From the NCBI RefSeq assembly GCF_001434575.1, contig NZ_AZDA01000001.1:1-64000 (forward strand): a DNA stretch of 64,000 nucleotides. The letters are read 5' to 3'. The notes under the pieces are model-generated. The model worked only from the letters and a program-made list of their open reading frames with translations, searched no databases and was not told where the DNA came from. This document shows positions 27,512-37,052 of this stretch, in pieces; the stretch's first letter is position 1, and each line of letters begins with the position of its first letter. Position numbers and translations under genes: made by a program. The DNA is from Loigolactobacillus bifermentans DSM 20003. Lineage in GTDB: Bacteria > Bacillota > Bacilli > Lactobacillales > Lactobacillaceae.

Positions 27512-28163
27512 ACCAGAACAACTGCAGGCCTATTTCATCATGGGGACGCAAGATCTACAACCAGAACAAGACTTTTTGACAATTTTAAAAACGGCTTTGG
27601 CAGCAGGTATTACGGCCTTTCAATTTCGTGAAAAAGGGCCAACTGCTTTAACAGGGGCTGACAAACTGGCTTTGGCACAAACTTGCCGGCAGCTAACGCA
27701 GGCTTACCAGGTGCCTTTGATCATTGATGATGATATTGAATTGGCGCTAGCGGTTCACGCAGATGGGCTACACGTGGGCCAAAAGGATGAGGGCATTGAG
27801 GCGACGTTGGCCCAAGTGCAACAACGCTTGTTTGTAGGATATTCCTGTAGCACCGTGGCAGAGGTTGAACATGCCAATCAGTTGGATCAGATTGCGTATT
27901 TAGGCAGTGGCCCCATTTATCCAACTGGGTCAAAAGCGGATGCAGATCCAGTGATCGGTTTAGCGGGTCTTGAAAAACTCGTTGGCCTCAGTCGGTGCCC
28001 GATTGTAGCCATTGGTGGGATTACAGCTGCTCATTTAAACGATATTGCAGCAACTGGTGCTGCAGGAGTATCCGTGATCTCAATGATCACGCAAAGCAAG
28101 CATATCACCGATAGCGTACAGGCCATGCGTCAAGCATTTGGAGGTGAGGCCACTCATGGCTAA
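27501..28163 (+). CDS. thiE: Thiamine phosphate synthase
   Basis: ThiE (220 residues) joins HMP diphosphate and thiazole phosphate to give thiamine phosphate. The TIM-barrel markers include FQFREKGP, HVGQKDEG and the phosphate-binding AIGGIT. GTGGAGGG precedes the ATG inside the end of thiD. It overlaps cytX by eight bases. Confidence 0.96.
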   Translation: MDFKPEQLQAYFIMGTQDLQPEQDFLTILKTALAAGITAFQFREKGPTALTGADKLALAQTCRQLTQAYQVPLIIDDDIELALAVHADGLHVGQKDEGIEATLAQVQQRLFVGYSCSTVAEVEHANQLDQIAYLGSGPIYPTGSKADADPVIGLAGLEKLVGLSRCPIVAIGGITAAHLNDIAATGAAGVSVISMITQSKHITDSVQAMRQAFGGEATHG

Positions 28164-29322
28164 TACCCAAACGCGGACGCAATTTCTATTGTGGCTTGGG
28201 GCGGCTATTTCCATTGCAGAAATCGTCACTGGGACGTTAATGGCACCATTAGGCTTAGGGAAAGGCTTTTTAGCCATTGTACTCGGCCATTTGATCGGTT
28301 GCTTAGGCTTTTTATTGCCAGCCGCTTATTTAGGTGCAAAGCGTCATCAAAGTGCCATTGAGTCGACCGAGTTTGTTTTCGGGCGTTGGGGCGTCCTACT
28401 TTTTTCGTGCTTAAACGGCCTGCAATTGTTGGGCTGGACAGCCGTGATGATCGTGAATGCCGCTCAAGCGATGAATGGGGTCAGTGGTCAGTTGTTTGGA
28501 CACCGTAATTTTGTGGTGATGGCGGTGATCATTGCGCTATTGATCGGCCTGTGGCTATGGCTAGATGTTAAAATCCTATTTAAGTTAAATAATGTGATCG
28601 TGGTGATCTTGTTGCTTGGCTCACTGATCGTATTGGGCTTGGTGTTGCATACTGGTGTGACGGCAGGGGCAATTTCAGGACAAATGAGTTTTGGCGCTGC
28701 AGTTGAATTAAACGTAACCATGGGCTTATCCTGGTTGCCATTAATTGGGGATTACACCCAACAAACCAAACGCCCTTTTACGATCTCATTAGCAAGTGCC
28801 GGTGGGTATGGCCTCGGGAGCTTATTGATGTTTAGCATTGGCTTATTATTAGCAGCGCGGACAGGGTTAGATTTTGCTACTTTTTTGACCCATTCAGGGC
28901 TAGGGCTAATCGCCTTGCTGATCATTATCTTTTCAACGGTTACGACCACCTTTATGGACGCGCACTCAGCCGCAGTGAGTTTGCAAAATGTTTGGCCGAA
29001 AAGTAATGCGCGGGTGATTGCCTTGATCGTAACGGCAGTGGGCTTGGTCATTGCTTTAGTGGCTTCCATGCAAACTTATGAAAACTTCCTATACTTTATT
29101 GGCTCGATCTTTACACCACTTTATACCATTGTGTTTGTGAGTTATTTTGTTTTGAAACGACCATTGCCAGTTTGGGGCAATTTTATGTGGTGGTTGCTAG
29201 GAGTTGTAGGCTATTATGGCTTACAACATTATGATTTTGTTGGCGGTACCACATTGCTATTAGCCGTTCTGCTAGGATTACTCGTGTGGCTAAGTGCTAA
29301 AGTACAGCGGACCATCGTTTAA
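28156..29322 (+). CDS. cytX: CytX-type thiamine-precursor transporter
   Basis: This 388-residue membrane protein has about twelve hydrophobic segments and belongs to the NCS1 purine/cytosine permease family. CytX members are encoded with thi genes under TPP riboswitches and are predicted importers of hydroxymethylpyrimidine. The ATG at 28156 follows GAGGTGAGG and lies inside the thiE end. With no thiC in the operon, import of HMP would feed ThiD. Substrate is inferred from context. Confidence 0.85.
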   Translation: MANTQTRTQFLLWLGAAISIAEIVTGTLMAPLGLGKGFLAIVLGHLIGCLGFLLPAAYLGAKRHQSAIESTEFVFGRWGVLLFSCLNGLQLLGWTAVMIVNAAQAMNGVSGQLFGHRNFVVMAVIIALLIGLWLWLDVKILFKLNNVIVVILLLGSLIVLGLVLHTGVTAGAISGQMSFGAAVELNVTMGLSWLPLIGDYTQQTKRPFTISLASAGGYGLGSLLMFSIGLLLAARTGLDFATFLTHSGLGLIALLIIIFSTVTTTFMDAHSAAVSLQNVWPKSNARVIALIVTAVGLVIALVASMQTYENFLYFIGSIFTPLYTIVFVSYFVLKRPLPVWGNFMWWLLGVVGYYGLQHYDFVGGTTLLLAVLLGLLVWLSAKVQRTIV

Positions 29323-29332
29323 AGGAACATCG

Positions 29333-29373
29333 AAAAGAGGCATCAGACGTTTTTTGTCGGATGCCTCTTTTTA
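29333..29373. terminator. Bidirectional terminator between cytX and the SDR gene
   Basis: The stem AAAGAGGCATC with GATGCCTCTTT, with A- and T-runs on the two sides, serves both converging genes. Confidence 0.88.
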
Positions 29374-29379
29374 ACAGGA

Positions 29380-30228
29380 CTATTTTTGCCAGTAAGCTTC
29401 GTCGCCATAATTTAAATGGGTTGAGTCGGCTTGCCACTGGTCGAAATCCTGTTGTTCTTGGGTCAGTTCCACTTGCATGCGGTCAAAAGCGTTTTGGCCT
29501 GCAATAAAATGGAAAGGAGGTTTCGTGACTTGACTGAGTTTGATCATGGCCTGCGCCAGAAGTGCTGGGGAGCCAGCCTGTTGGCCAGAATGGGTTTCAG
29601 TTTGTTGGCGCCGGACATGTGCTGTTTGCGCATAATCAGCAATCAATGCGGTGGCACCAACATGTGACCGGCCTGCCCAGTCGGTGCGAAATGGCCCAGG
29701 CTCAATATTGGTAATGTGGAGCCCTAAAGGTGCCACTTCTTGACGTAAGGCCTTCATTAAGCCTTCCACTGCGTGTTTGGTTGCGTTATAGTAACCGAAG
29801 GCAGGGTTGCCTAAGAGACCGGCAATTGAGGTGATATTCATGATATAGCCGTGCTTTTGTTGGCGCATGATCGGAAGTACCGCACGGGTGACATTTGAGA
29901 CGCCCCAGAAATTAGTTTCCATCATTCGGCGGACCTGTGTGTCATCTGATTCCTCAACAGCGCCAAAATAACCCCAGCCAGCGTTATTCACCAAGACATC
30001 GATCCGACCAAATTTCGCCACGGCAGCCGTCAGGGCGGTTTTGATCTGTTCAGGCTTGGTGACATCCACCGTGGCTAACAGGACGTTAGGCTGGTTTTGC
30101 CAGTCTGCAATTTTAGTGAGATTGCGGGCAGTGGCCACCACTTTTTCATGCCGGGCAATCAATGCTTCAACTAATTCACGTCCAAAACCGGTGGACGTGC
30201 CGGTGATAAACCAAACTTTTGCTGTCAT
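29380..30228 (-). CDS. Short-chain dehydrogenase/reductase
   Basis: This 282-residue classical SDR has the NAD(P)-binding motif TGTSTGFG (residues 9-16), NNAG (81-84) and the catalytic S134, Y147 and K151 (YNATK). The substrate is unknown. The ATG at 30228 follows AAAAGAGG; the frame is open six codons further upstream without a ribosome binding site. It is a single gene with no informative neighbours. Confidence 0.9.
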   Translation of the reverse strand: MTAKVWFITGTSTGFGRELVEALIARHEKVVATARNLTKIADWQNQPNVLLATVDVTKPEQIKTALTAAVAKFGRIDVLVNNAGWGYFGAVEESDDTQVRRMMETNFWGVSNVTRAVLPIMRQQKHGYIMNITSIAGLLGNPAFGYYNATKHAVEGLMKALRQEVAPLGLHITNIEPGPFRTDWAGRSHVGATALIADYAQTAHVRRQQTETHSGQQAGSPALLAQAMIKLSQVTKPPFHFIAGQNAFDRMQVELTQEQQDFDQWQADSTHLNYGDEAYWQK

Positions 30229-30290
30229 AAGACAACCTCTTTTCAAAATGACTTAGTCTTAGTTTAATCAATTTTTGAAAATTGGACAAC

Positions 30291-30320
30291 AAAAAACCTT
30301 CTATCAACTGATAGAAGGCT
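30291..30320 (-). terminator. Terminator of the tRNA-Arg gene
   Basis: On the minus strand CCTTCTATC, a 4-base loop and GATAGAAGG are followed by a T-run, just after the tRNA. Confidence 0.9.
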
Positions 30321-30335
30321 TAAACGTTCATCTGA

Positions 30336-30407
30336 TGCGCTTGGAGGGAATCGAACCCCCATCTCAAGAACCGGAATCTCACGTGATATCCATTACACTA
30401 CAAGCGC
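30336..30407 (-). tRNA. tRNA-Arg (anticodon CCG)
   Basis: On the minus strand the 7-bp acceptor GCGCTTG/CAAGCGC, a D arm, the anticodon loop TTCCGGT and the T arm GGGGGTTCGATTCCC form a complete cloverleaf. The anticodon CCG reads CGG arginine codons. The 3' CCA is not encoded. An own terminator follows, so it is a single-gene unit. Confidence 0.95.
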
Positions 30408-30508
30408 TAAACAACATAAACTATATTAAACAATATTCGGACAAAAGGCAAGGGCTAATTTAGAAATTTGTGGTTTTTGTTGAATCAACGCTGCTGTTGA
30501 TCGAATCA

Positions 30509-30517
30509 TGTTAAACT
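30509..30517 (+). promoter_or_regulatory. Extended -10 of rpoN
   Basis: TGTTAAACT lies about 100 bases before the rpoN start; no good -35 is visible. Confidence 0.45.
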
Positions 30518-30618
30518 AGAAGCATCAATTTTGGTCTAAACCAAAGAATCGGTTAAAATGAAGTCGTACCACTTAGCAAATCGCTAACCCAACGTTATGA
30601 ACAGTGAGGTGTTTGATT

Positions 30619-31938
30619 TTGGGACCTAAACAGGCCATGAGTCAGCAGCAAAAGCAATTACAAAAGCTTGTGATGACACAACAATTACAACAGTCGATTC
30701 AAATGTTGCAATTTAATGTGGATGGATTGCAGAAGTTTCTGCAACAAAAAAGTCTTGAGAATCCACTGATCGAAGTTCAAACGACCTTAGAACATGTTCC
30801 TGTGATCCGAAATACAAGCAGTCGCCAGGTGACAGATCCCATGCAATACATGGACGCCATTCCAGAACGGTCACAGTCGTTGTTTGAATATTTATTAGAT
30901 CAGGTGCATCTGACCATGCGGGCAACACCGTTGCGGGACCTTGTTTTGTTTTTGTTAGAGTATTTAGATTTAAACGGCTATTTAAAATTAACTTTAGAAG
31001 AAGCAATGGCAAAAACAGGTGCCAGTCAGGTACAAGTTTTGGATGCCTTAACCTTATTACAACAATTGGATCCACCAGGGGTTGGCGCCCGTGACCTGCA
31101 AGAATGCTTGCTGTTACAAATTGAAAACGACGATCGCGCGCCAGCACAAGCCTATTTAGTGCTTGAAGATAGCTTTTTGGACTTTGCACAACGTCATTGG
31201 GATAAAATCAGTCAGCGTTATCACATGTCGTTGGCACAGGTGCAGGCGATCTTCGACTACGTACAAGGTCTAACACCCCATCCAGGCGCTAGTTTTACCC
31301 AAAGTCAAAACGACTACATTATTCCCGATTTGATTTTAGAAATGGCTGGTTCAAGGCTTAAGCTCATGCCGACTAAGGCCGGGCGTCCTAAATTACGCTT
31401 TCAACAAAAGTATTTTGAGCGAATGGCCCAAAGTGATGATCAAGCCGTGGCAAAATATTTGCAGGAAAAAAAGCAAGAGTACGCTTGGCTTAAAAATAGT
31501 CTGCAGCAACGTGGCAGCACGATTTTACGTGTTGGTCAGTCGATTTTAAAGCACCAACATGACTTTTTTACCCAGGCGACGCATCCGCTGAAGCCGTTGC
31601 TGTTACGCGATGTCGCACAAGAGTTGAAATTGCATGAGTCAACGATCAGTCGTAGTGTCAATGGCAAGTATTTACAGACCCCATTTGGTGTTTATGAATT
31701 GCGCCAGTTCTTTACCAACGCCGTGAATCAAGAAAATGGGGATGCTTTTTCTGCCGAAAATGTGAAGCAGCAACTGGCACAGCTGATTGCTGCGGAAGAT
31801 AAACAGCATCCGTTGTCTGATCAGAAAATTGTGACACAATTGGCGGCACAAGGCATCACGATCTCACGGCGAACGGCTGCCAAATATCGTGAGGCTTTAG
31901 GGATCCAATCGTCATCAAAAAGAAAGCGCTATGAATGA
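30619..31938 (+). CDS. rpoN: RNA polymerase sigma-54 factor
   Basis: RpoN (439 residues) is the alternative sigma factor that needs AAA+ activators, in lactobacilli typically LevR/ManR-type regulators of mannose-class PTS operons. The glutamine-rich N-terminal region I (KLVMTQQLQQSIQMLQ) and the C-terminal RpoN box (SRRTAAKYREALGI; the usual V is replaced by A) are clear. The TTG at 30619 is chosen because GTGAGGTG lies at proper distance; an ATG six codons later is the alternative. It directly precedes cggR, as in Lactiplantibacillus. Confidence 0.93.
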   Translation: MGPKQAMSQQQKQLQKLVMTQQLQQSIQMLQFNVDGLQKFLQQKSLENPLIEVQTTLEHVPVIRNTSSRQVTDPMQYMDAIPERSQSLFEYLLDQVHLTMRATPLRDLVLFLLEYLDLNGYLKLTLEEAMAKTGASQVQVLDALTLLQQLDPPGVGARDLQECLLLQIENDDRAPAQAYLVLEDSFLDFAQRHWDKISQRYHMSLAQVQAIFDYVQGLTPHPGASFTQSQNDYIIPDLILEMAGSRLKLMPTKAGRPKLRFQQKYFERMAQSDDQAVAKYLQEKKQEYAWLKNSLQQRGSTILRVGQSILKHQHDFFTQATHPLKPLLLRDVAQELKLHESTISRSVNGKYLQTPFGVYELRQFFTNAVNQENGDAFSAENVKQQLAQLIAAEDKQHPLSDQKIVTQLAAQGITISRRTAAKYREALGIQSSSKRKRYE

Positions 31939-31969
31939 AAATCGTTTGAAAATAGTTCAAGCATAAGCC

Positions 31970-31998
31970 TTGCATAAAAAAATAGAACTTGCTATAAT
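31970..31998 (+). promoter_or_regulatory. Promoter of the cggR-gapA operon
   Basis: TTGCAT (31970-31975), a 17-base spacer and the extended -10 TGCTATAAT (to 31998) form a strong promoter between rpoN and cggR. Confidence 0.8.
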
Positions 31999-32054
31999 AC
32001 AAATCGTGGTCAAGGGAAGTGGACAGAGATGGACACTTTAATTTTTGACCTTGA

Positions 32055-32090
32055 TGGGTCGCAAAATGACAGAGCGGGACATTTCTTGAC
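32055..32090 (+). promoter_or_regulatory. CggR operator
   Basis: TGGGTC-N6-TGAC-N4-CGGGAC-N6-TGAC reproduces the spacing of the Bacillus CggR operator (CGGGACN6TGTCN4CGGGACN6TGTC). It lies downstream of the promoter and upstream of the cggR ribosome binding site, so bound CggR would act as a roadblock, relieved by fructose-1,6-bisphosphate. Confidence 0.8.
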
Positions 32091-32112
32091 CCGTGAAGGA
32101 AGAGGAAACACA

Positions 32113-33150
32113 ATGCAGCAAGAATTAACCTGGTTGGCAGCTTTAGCACCTGATCTAATTGATTCAGCTAAATTGCGATTTCAAATTTTGCAACAGATTC
32201 ATTGGCTCGCACCGATTGGTCGTCGGGTGTTAGCACAACGTCTCAGTTTGACTGAGCGTAGCTTACGCACCGAAACGACTTTTCTGCGGGAAAACGATTT
32301 GATCACCATGACGAAATCAGGCATGATGCTCACAGCTAAGGGTAGTGACGTGCTACAACATTTAGCGGGGACCATGGCCGAGTTATCCGGCATCAAAATC
32401 AAAGAAAAACAATTGGCAGATCTGCTTCATTTAGATCATTGTTCAATTGTTGCAGCTGATTTGGACCAACAGCCCAAAGTGCTGGAGACCATGGGTCGTC
32501 TGTTAAACGAAATTCTGCAACAAAACTTACCGCAAGGTGAGGCTGTGATTGCAGCAATGGGTGGGACGACGATGGCAGCCGTTGCGAATCAGTTGACGCC
32601 GGCTTTGTCAGAAAAGCGTCAGTTAACCTTTGTTCCTGCACGTGGTGGTTTAGGCGAAGCGGTTGATATTCAAGCCAATTCGGTTTGTGCGCAAATGGCA
32701 CTTAACACGAATGGTACACATCGGGTGCTCTATATTCCAGAGCATGTTAGCGCGCGTGTTTATCAACCATTGCTTGAAGAACCAGTGGTAAAAGAAGTGT
32801 TAACATTAGTTGACAAAAGTGTCGGGGTAGTTCATAGTATCGGTGTGGCATTGCAGATGGCGGAACGCCGGGACATGCCAGCAGATACAATTCAAATGTT
32901 AAAACGCAAGCATGCAGTTGGTGAAGCATTTGGTTACTTTTTTGATAAGCAAGGCCGGATCGTTTATAAAATTCCTCAAATTGGTCTACAACTTGAGAAG
33001 CTCAAAAAAACGCCTTGTATCGTCGCTATTGCTGGTGGCGCAAAAAAAGCCGATGCGATTAAGGCTTACGCGCAGCTTGCACCGCACCAGACTTGGTTAA
33101 TTACTGACGAAGGTGCTGCAAACTTGATTTTAAAAGGGGTAACCCTTTAA
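32113..33150 (+). CDS. cggR: Central glycolytic genes regulator
   Basis: CggR (345 residues) is a SorC/DeoR-type repressor of the glycolytic gap operon. An N-terminal helix-turn-helix (about residues 30-70, [17 protein letters not shown]) is followed by the sugar-phosphate-binding domain (AAMGGTTMA and GARGGLGE-like blocks). The ATG at 32113 follows AAGAGGAA; the frame is open for 28 codons upstream across the operator, so the downstream start is preferred. It is the first gene of cggR-gapA-pgk-tpiA and has its own operator upstream. Confidence 0.93.
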   Translation: MQQELTWLAALAPDLIDSAKLRFQILQQIHWLAPIGRRVLAQRLSLTERSLRTETTFLRENDLITMTKSGMMLTAKGSDVLQHLAGTMAELSGIKIKEKQLADLLHLDHCSIVAADLDQQPKVLETMGRLLNEILQQNLPQGEAVIAAMGGTTMAAVANQLTPALSEKRQLTFVPARGGLGEAVDIQANSVCAQMALNTNGTHRVLYIPEHVSARVYQPLLEEPVVKEVLTLVDKSVGVVHSIGVALQMAERRDMPADTIQMLKRKHAVGEAFGYFFDKQGRIVYKIPQIGLQLEKLKKTPCIVAIAGGAKKADAIKAYAQLAPHQTWLITDEGAANLILKGVTL

Positions 33151-33187
33151 AATAAATTTTTATTTCCTGAAGGAGGAAATCTTTATT

Positions 33188-34204
33188 ATGACTACAAAAG
33201 TAGGTATTAATGGTTTCGGACGTATTGGTCGTTTAGCTTTACGTCGTATTTATAGCTTGAGCAACACTGACTTGGAAGTTGCTGCTATCAATGATTTAAC
33301 ATCACCAGACATGTTAGCTCATTTATTGAAGTATGATACAGCTCATGGTAACTTCAACCATGAAGTATCAGCTACAGAAAACAGCTTGGTAATTGATGGT
33401 AAGAACATCCCAGTTTACGCTGAATCAGATGCTCACAATATTCCTTGGGTTAAAAACGACGATGTTGAATTAGTACTTGAAAGTACTGGTTTCTACACTT
33501 CAAAAGAAAAATCACAAGCACATATCGATGCTGGTGCTAAGAAAGTTCTTATCTCAGCTCCTGCTGGTGCACTTAAGACTGTCGTTTACGGTGTTAACGA
33601 TGATACAATCACACCTGACGACCAAATCATCTCAGCTGCTTCATGCACAACTAACTGCTTGGCTCCTTTAGCTAAGGCTGTTAACGATGCATTCGGCATC
33701 AAAGCTGGTACGATGACAACTATCCATGCTTACACTGCTACTCAAAAATTACAAGATGGTCCAGATCGTGGCGGTAACGTTCGTGCTGCTCGTGCAGCTG
33801 CTGCTAACATTATCCCTCATTCAACTGGTGCTGCTAAGGCCTTGGGCTTAGTTGTTCCTGCATTGAAGGGTAAATTAGATGGCCATGCACAACGTGTACC
33901 AGTTATCACTGGTTCATTAACTGAATTAGTTGCAACACTCGACAAGACTGTTACAGCTGACGAAGTTAACGCTGCTGTTAAGGCAGTTACTGAAGGCAAC
34001 GCTTCATTTGGTTACAACGATGACCAAATCGTTTCTTCAGACATCATTGGCACTGAATTTGGTTCAGTATTCGATCCTACACAAACACAAATCGTTGGCG
34101 GCGGCGAAGGCCAAGTTGTCAAAGTTGTTGCTTGGTACGATAACGAATCTGGCTTTACTGCACAAATGATTCGTACATTAGAAAAATTTGCTAGCCAAAT
34201 GTAA
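33188..34204 (+). CDS. gapA: Glyceraldehyde-3-phosphate dehydrogenase
   Basis: This 338-residue NAD-dependent enzyme converts glyceraldehyde-3-phosphate to 1,3-bisphosphoglycerate. The NAD loop INGFGRIGR, the catalytic C153 (ASCTTNC) and H180 (TTIHAYT) are in place. A near-perfect ribosome binding site (AAGGAGGAAA) and a strongly biased codon choice indicate high expression. It follows cggR after 37 bases without a terminator. Confidence 0.98.
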   Translation: MTTKVGINGFGRIGRLALRRIYSLSNTDLEVAAINDLTSPDMLAHLLKYDTAHGNFNHEVSATENSLVIDGKNIPVYAESDAHNIPWVKNDDVELVLESTGFYTSKEKSQAHIDAGAKKVLISAPAGALKTVVYGVNDDTITPDDQIISAASCTTNCLAPLAKAVNDAFGIKAGTMTTIHAYTATQKLQDGPDRGGNVRAARAAAANIIPHSTGAAKALGLVVPALKGKLDGHAQRVPVITGSLTELVATLDKTVTADEVNAAVKAVTEGNASFGYNDDQIVSSDIIGTEFGSVFDPTQTQIVGGGEGQVVKVVAWYDNESGFTAQMIRTLEKFASQM

Positions 34205-34251
34205 TCTCGGCCTTCTAGCCAATTTTACAAACCGCAAATAGATTTTCTACT

Positions 34252-34287
34252 AAAGGCGGAGGGAGGTTCACTCCCTCTGCCTTTTTT
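34252..34287 (+). terminator. Terminator-like hairpin between gapA and pgk
   Basis: AAAGGCGGAGGGAG pairs with CTCCCTCTGCCTTT (one G-T mismatch) and is followed by a T-run. It would reduce readthrough into pgk and help make gapA transcripts more abundant. Confidence 0.8.
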
Positions 34288-34366
34288 GATAGCCGCGCTC
34301 AGGGCCCGAGTGGCGGTAGATGTTATGAATAAATGAATGAATTAATTATCAGGAGGCTATCCAAAC

Positions 34367-35578
34367 ATGGCAAAATTAATTGTTTCTGATTTAGATGTTA
34401 AATCAAAAAAAGTATTAATTCGTGTGGACTTTAACGTCCCAATTAAAGGCGGCGTGATCGGTGACGATAACCGGATCGTAGCTGCATTACCAACCATCAA
34501 ATACGTGATTGAAAACGGCGGTAAAGCCATTCTGTTATCTCATTTAGGCCGGATCAAGTCCGATGACGATAAGAAAGAATTAAGCCTTGAACCTGTTGCA
34601 ACACGTTTAAGCGAATTGTTAAACAAGCCGGTTACTTTTGTACCAACTAACGAAGGCAAACAACTTGAAGACGCAATTGCGACTTTAAGCGATGGCGACG
34701 TATTGGTAATGGAAAACACTCGTTTCCAGGATATTGACAATGACTTTGGCAAGCGTGAAAGCAAGAACGATCCTAAATTAGGTGAATACTGGGCTGGTTT
34801 AGGCGACATCTTCATCAATGATGCTTTTGGGACAGCACACCGTGAACATGCTTCTAACGTTGGGATCGCCACAGCAATGAAGGCAAAAGGCCAAAAAGTT
34901 GCTGCTGGTTTCTTAATGGAAAAAGAAATCAAGTTCTTAGGCAATGCCGTTGACAACCCTAAGCACCCATTTGTTGCCATCTTAGGTGGTGCCAAAGTTT
35001 CTGATAAGATCGGTGTCATCGATCATTTATTAGCTAAAGCTGACAAAGTAATTGTTGGTGGTGGGATGACTTATACATTCTACGCTGCTAAAGGCCTTAA
35101 AATTGGGAACTCTTTAGTTGAAAAAGATAAAATTGAATTAGCTAAGTCAATCATTGAAAAAGCTGGCGACAAGTTAGTCTTGCCAGTTGATAACGTGGTT
35201 GCTAAAGAATTCAAGAATGATGCTGACAGCCAAGTTGCTGAAGGCGACATTCCTGATGGCTACATGGCTTTAGATATCGGTCCTAAATCAATCGAAGATT
35301 TCAAAGCTGTGTTAGCTGATGCTAAGACCGTTGTTTGGAACGGCCCAATGGGTGTCTTTGAAATGAGCAACTATGCTAAGGGTACCCTTGAAGTTGGGAA
35401 ATTCTTAGGCACATTGTCTGACGCAACAACCATTGTTGGTGGTGGTGATTCAACAGCCGCTGTTAAGCAATTAGGTGTTGGCGACCAATTGACTCATATT
35501 TCAACTGGTGGCGGTGCTTCATTAGAATACCTTGAAGGTAAGACTTTACCTGGTATTGCTGCCATTTCTGAAAAATAA
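34367..35578 (+). CDS. pgk: Phosphoglycerate kinase
   Basis: Pgk (403 residues) transfers phosphate from 1,3-bisphosphoglycerate to ADP. The opening [10 protein letters not shown], the NDAFGTAHR block and the C-terminal nucleotide motif GGGDSTAAV are characteristic. It is a few residues longer than many homologues. CAGGAGGC precedes the ATG. No separate strong promoter is evident, so it depends on readthrough from gapA or a weak local promoter. Confidence 0.98.
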   Translation: MAKLIVSDLDVKSKKVLIRVDFNVPIKGGVIGDDNRIVAALPTIKYVIENGGKAILLSHLGRIKSDDDKKELSLEPVATRLSELLNKPVTFVPTNEGKQLEDAIATLSDGDVLVMENTRFQDIDNDFGKRESKNDPKLGEYWAGLGDIFINDAFGTAHREHASNVGIATAMKAKGQKVAAGFLMEKEIKFLGNAVDNPKHPFVAILGGAKVSDKIGVIDHLLAKADKVIVGGGMTYTFYAAKGLKIGNSLVEKDKIELAKSIIEKAGDKLVLPVDNVVAKEFKNDADSQVAEGDIPDGYMALDIGPKSIEDFKAVLADAKTVVWNGPMGVFEMSNYAKGTLEVGKFLGTLSDATTIVGGGDSTAAVKQLGVGDQLTHISTGGGASLEYLEGKTLPGIAAISEK

Positions 35579-35585
35579 GTTTTTT

Positions 35586-35615
35586 ACAAGTAACGGTGCG
35601 TGAGCACCGACTTGT
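35586..35615 (+). promoter_or_regulatory. Intercistronic hairpin between pgk and tpiA
   Basis: ACAAGT-AA-CGGTGC pairs with GCACCG-ACTTGT around a GTGA tetraloop, without a following T-run. It is more likely an mRNA-stabilising or processing hairpin than a terminator. Confidence 0.6.
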
Positions 35616-35639
35616 TACATAAGAAAGGACGATTTGAAT

Positions 35640-36395
35640 ATGCGTACACCAATTATCGCTGGTAACTGGAAAATGAACAAAAACCCTAAGGAAACTGCTG
35701 AATTTGTTGCAGGCCTTAAAGGTAAATTACCTGATCCTAGCAAAGTAGAAGCTGTCATCGGCGCACCTGCTGTTGATTTACAAACCTTGTTAGACGGTGC
35801 TGCTGGCACTGACTTGCATATTGCTTCTGAAAATAACTATTTCGAAGATGCTGGTGCTTTCACTGGCGAAACATCACCAAAAGTTTTAGCTGAAATGGGT
35901 GTGAACTACGGTATTATCGGCCATAGTGAACGTCGCGGTTACTTCCACGAAACAGATGAAGATATTAACAAAAAAGCAAAAGCTTTGATTGCCAATGGTT
36001 TAACACCAATCATCTGCTGTGGCGAAACTTTAGAAACACGTAAAGCAAACAAGTTTGGCGAATGGGTTTCTGGCCAAATTAAAGCTGCTTTGAAAGATTT
36101 AACAGCAGACCAAGTTGCTTCATTGGTCATTGCTTACGAACCAATCTGGGCAATCGGTACTGGTGAAACAGCCACACCTGAACAAGCACAAGAAGTTTGT
36201 CATTTGATCCGCGAAACAGTCGCTGATTTATATGACCAAACAACTGCTGAAAACGTTCGGATCCAATATGGTGGTTCAATGAAACCAGCTAACGTTAAAG
36301 AATTAATGGCACAACCTGATATTGATGGTGGCTTAATCGGTGGCGCTAGCTTGCAACCAGATTCATTCATCGAATTATTACACTACCAAGGTTAA
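35640..36395 (+). CDS. tpiA: Triosephosphate isomerase
   Basis: TpiA (251 residues) interconverts dihydroxyacetone phosphate and glyceraldehyde-3-phosphate. Active-site residues are K11 (GNWKMN), H95 (GHSERR) and E167 ([11 protein letters not shown]). The ATG at 35640 follows AGAAAGGA. It is the last gene of the cluster; enolase, which usually follows in lactobacilli, is not here. Confidence 0.98.
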   Translation: MRTPIIAGNWKMNKNPKETAEFVAGLKGKLPDPSKVEAVIGAPAVDLQTLLDGAAGTDLHIASENNYFEDAGAFTGETSPKVLAEMGVNYGIIGHSERRGYFHETDEDINKKAKALIANGLTPIICCGETLETRKANKFGEWVSGQIKAALKDLTADQVASLVIAYEPIWAIGTGETATPEQAQEVCHLIRETVADLYDQTTAENVRIQYGGSMKPANVKELMAQPDIDGGLIGGASLQPDSFIELLHYQG

Positions 36396-36408
36396 TCACC
36401 TTCCACAG

Positions 36409-36446
36409 AAAGCAGCGTACGCCTGATCAGCGTGGGCTGCTTTTTT
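36409..36446 (+). terminator. Terminator after tpiA
   Basis: AAAGCAGC pairs with GCTGCTTT and further inner pairs are possible; a T-run follows. Confidence 0.82.
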
Positions 36447-36716
36447 GGTACGCCCGTTTAAGTGCCGTTAGCGTCCTGATCATCAGAATATCAAAAATAA
36501 TTTAAGTTGTTCACTGAAAAGGAACTGAATTCATAGGATTGGGTGTTTTGATTAAACGAAATCAATGGTATAATAGAGAGCTGTAATGGCTGACCTGTGG
36601 ATCAGTCATAAAAGCGAAAGTCATTAAAAAATCGAAGTTATAGCTTAATCTGATAAATTAATGCACTGTCAGAGATGCGTTGCCATTTTGCTATATTTTG
36701 GAAAGTTGGTACCTAA
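36447..36716 (+). promoter_or_regulatory. secG upstream region with two candidate promoters
   Basis: A TATAAT box at 36569-36574 has TTTTGA 17 bases upstream. It is followed by a small hairpin (TGGCTGA/TCAGTCA, about 36587-36608). A second extended -10, TGCTATATT, ends near 36699, only about 18 bases before secG. Either could drive secG; nothing else is visible in this stretch. Confidence 0.45.
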
Positions 36717-36953
36717 GTGTACAATACGATTCTAACCTTATTGTTAATTGTATCCGTGCTGATTATCATTGCAGTTTTAATGCAACCAAGTAAACAGCAA
36801 GATGCCTTAAGCGCACTTTCAGGCGGTGCGGCCGACTTATTTGGTAAACAAAAGGCCCGTGGTTTTGAAGCCTTTATGCAAAAGGTGACAGTGGTTCTAG
36901 GCATCCTTTTCTTTGTCCTTTCATTGGCACTTGCCTACGTTTCATCACATTAA
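36717..36953 (+). CDS. secG: SecG, preprotein translocase subunit
   Basis: SecG (78 residues) is the small SecYEG channel subunit. It has two hydrophobic segments (about residues 3-22 and 56-76) joined by a glycine-rich loop (ALSGGAADLFGK). It starts with GTG at 36717 after a modest GGAAAG. The neighbourhood secG-rnr-smpB is standard for lactobacilli. Confidence 0.95.
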   Translation: MYNTILTLLLIVSVLIIIAVLMQPSKQQDALSALSGGAADLFGKQKARGFEAFMQKVTVVLGILFFVLSLALAYVSSH

Positions 36954-36962
36954 TGAAAGTGA

Positions 36963-36995
36963 AGGCCTCCTGCTATTGGATAGCAGGAGGCTTTT
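36963..36995 (+). terminator. Terminator after secG
   Basis: The perfect stem GCCTCCTGCTAT/ATAGCAGGAGGC with a 3-base loop precedes TTTT. Confidence 0.85.
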
Positions 36996-37052
36996 CCTTG
37001 ATAAGCTAACCATGAAGATAAAATGTCAAAACATTTGGAAATGAGGTTTCCT

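Noticed and set aside
30713-31189. A 158-codon open frame antisense to rpoN
   Set aside because: Leucine-rich mirror of the Gln-rich sigma-54 sequence, without ribosome binding site.
34540-35019. A 159-codon open frame on the minus strand inside pgk
   Set aside because: It lies fully antisense to a certain gene, has no ribosome binding site and its Ser/Leu-rich composition is what the biased pgk codons produce on the opposite strand.
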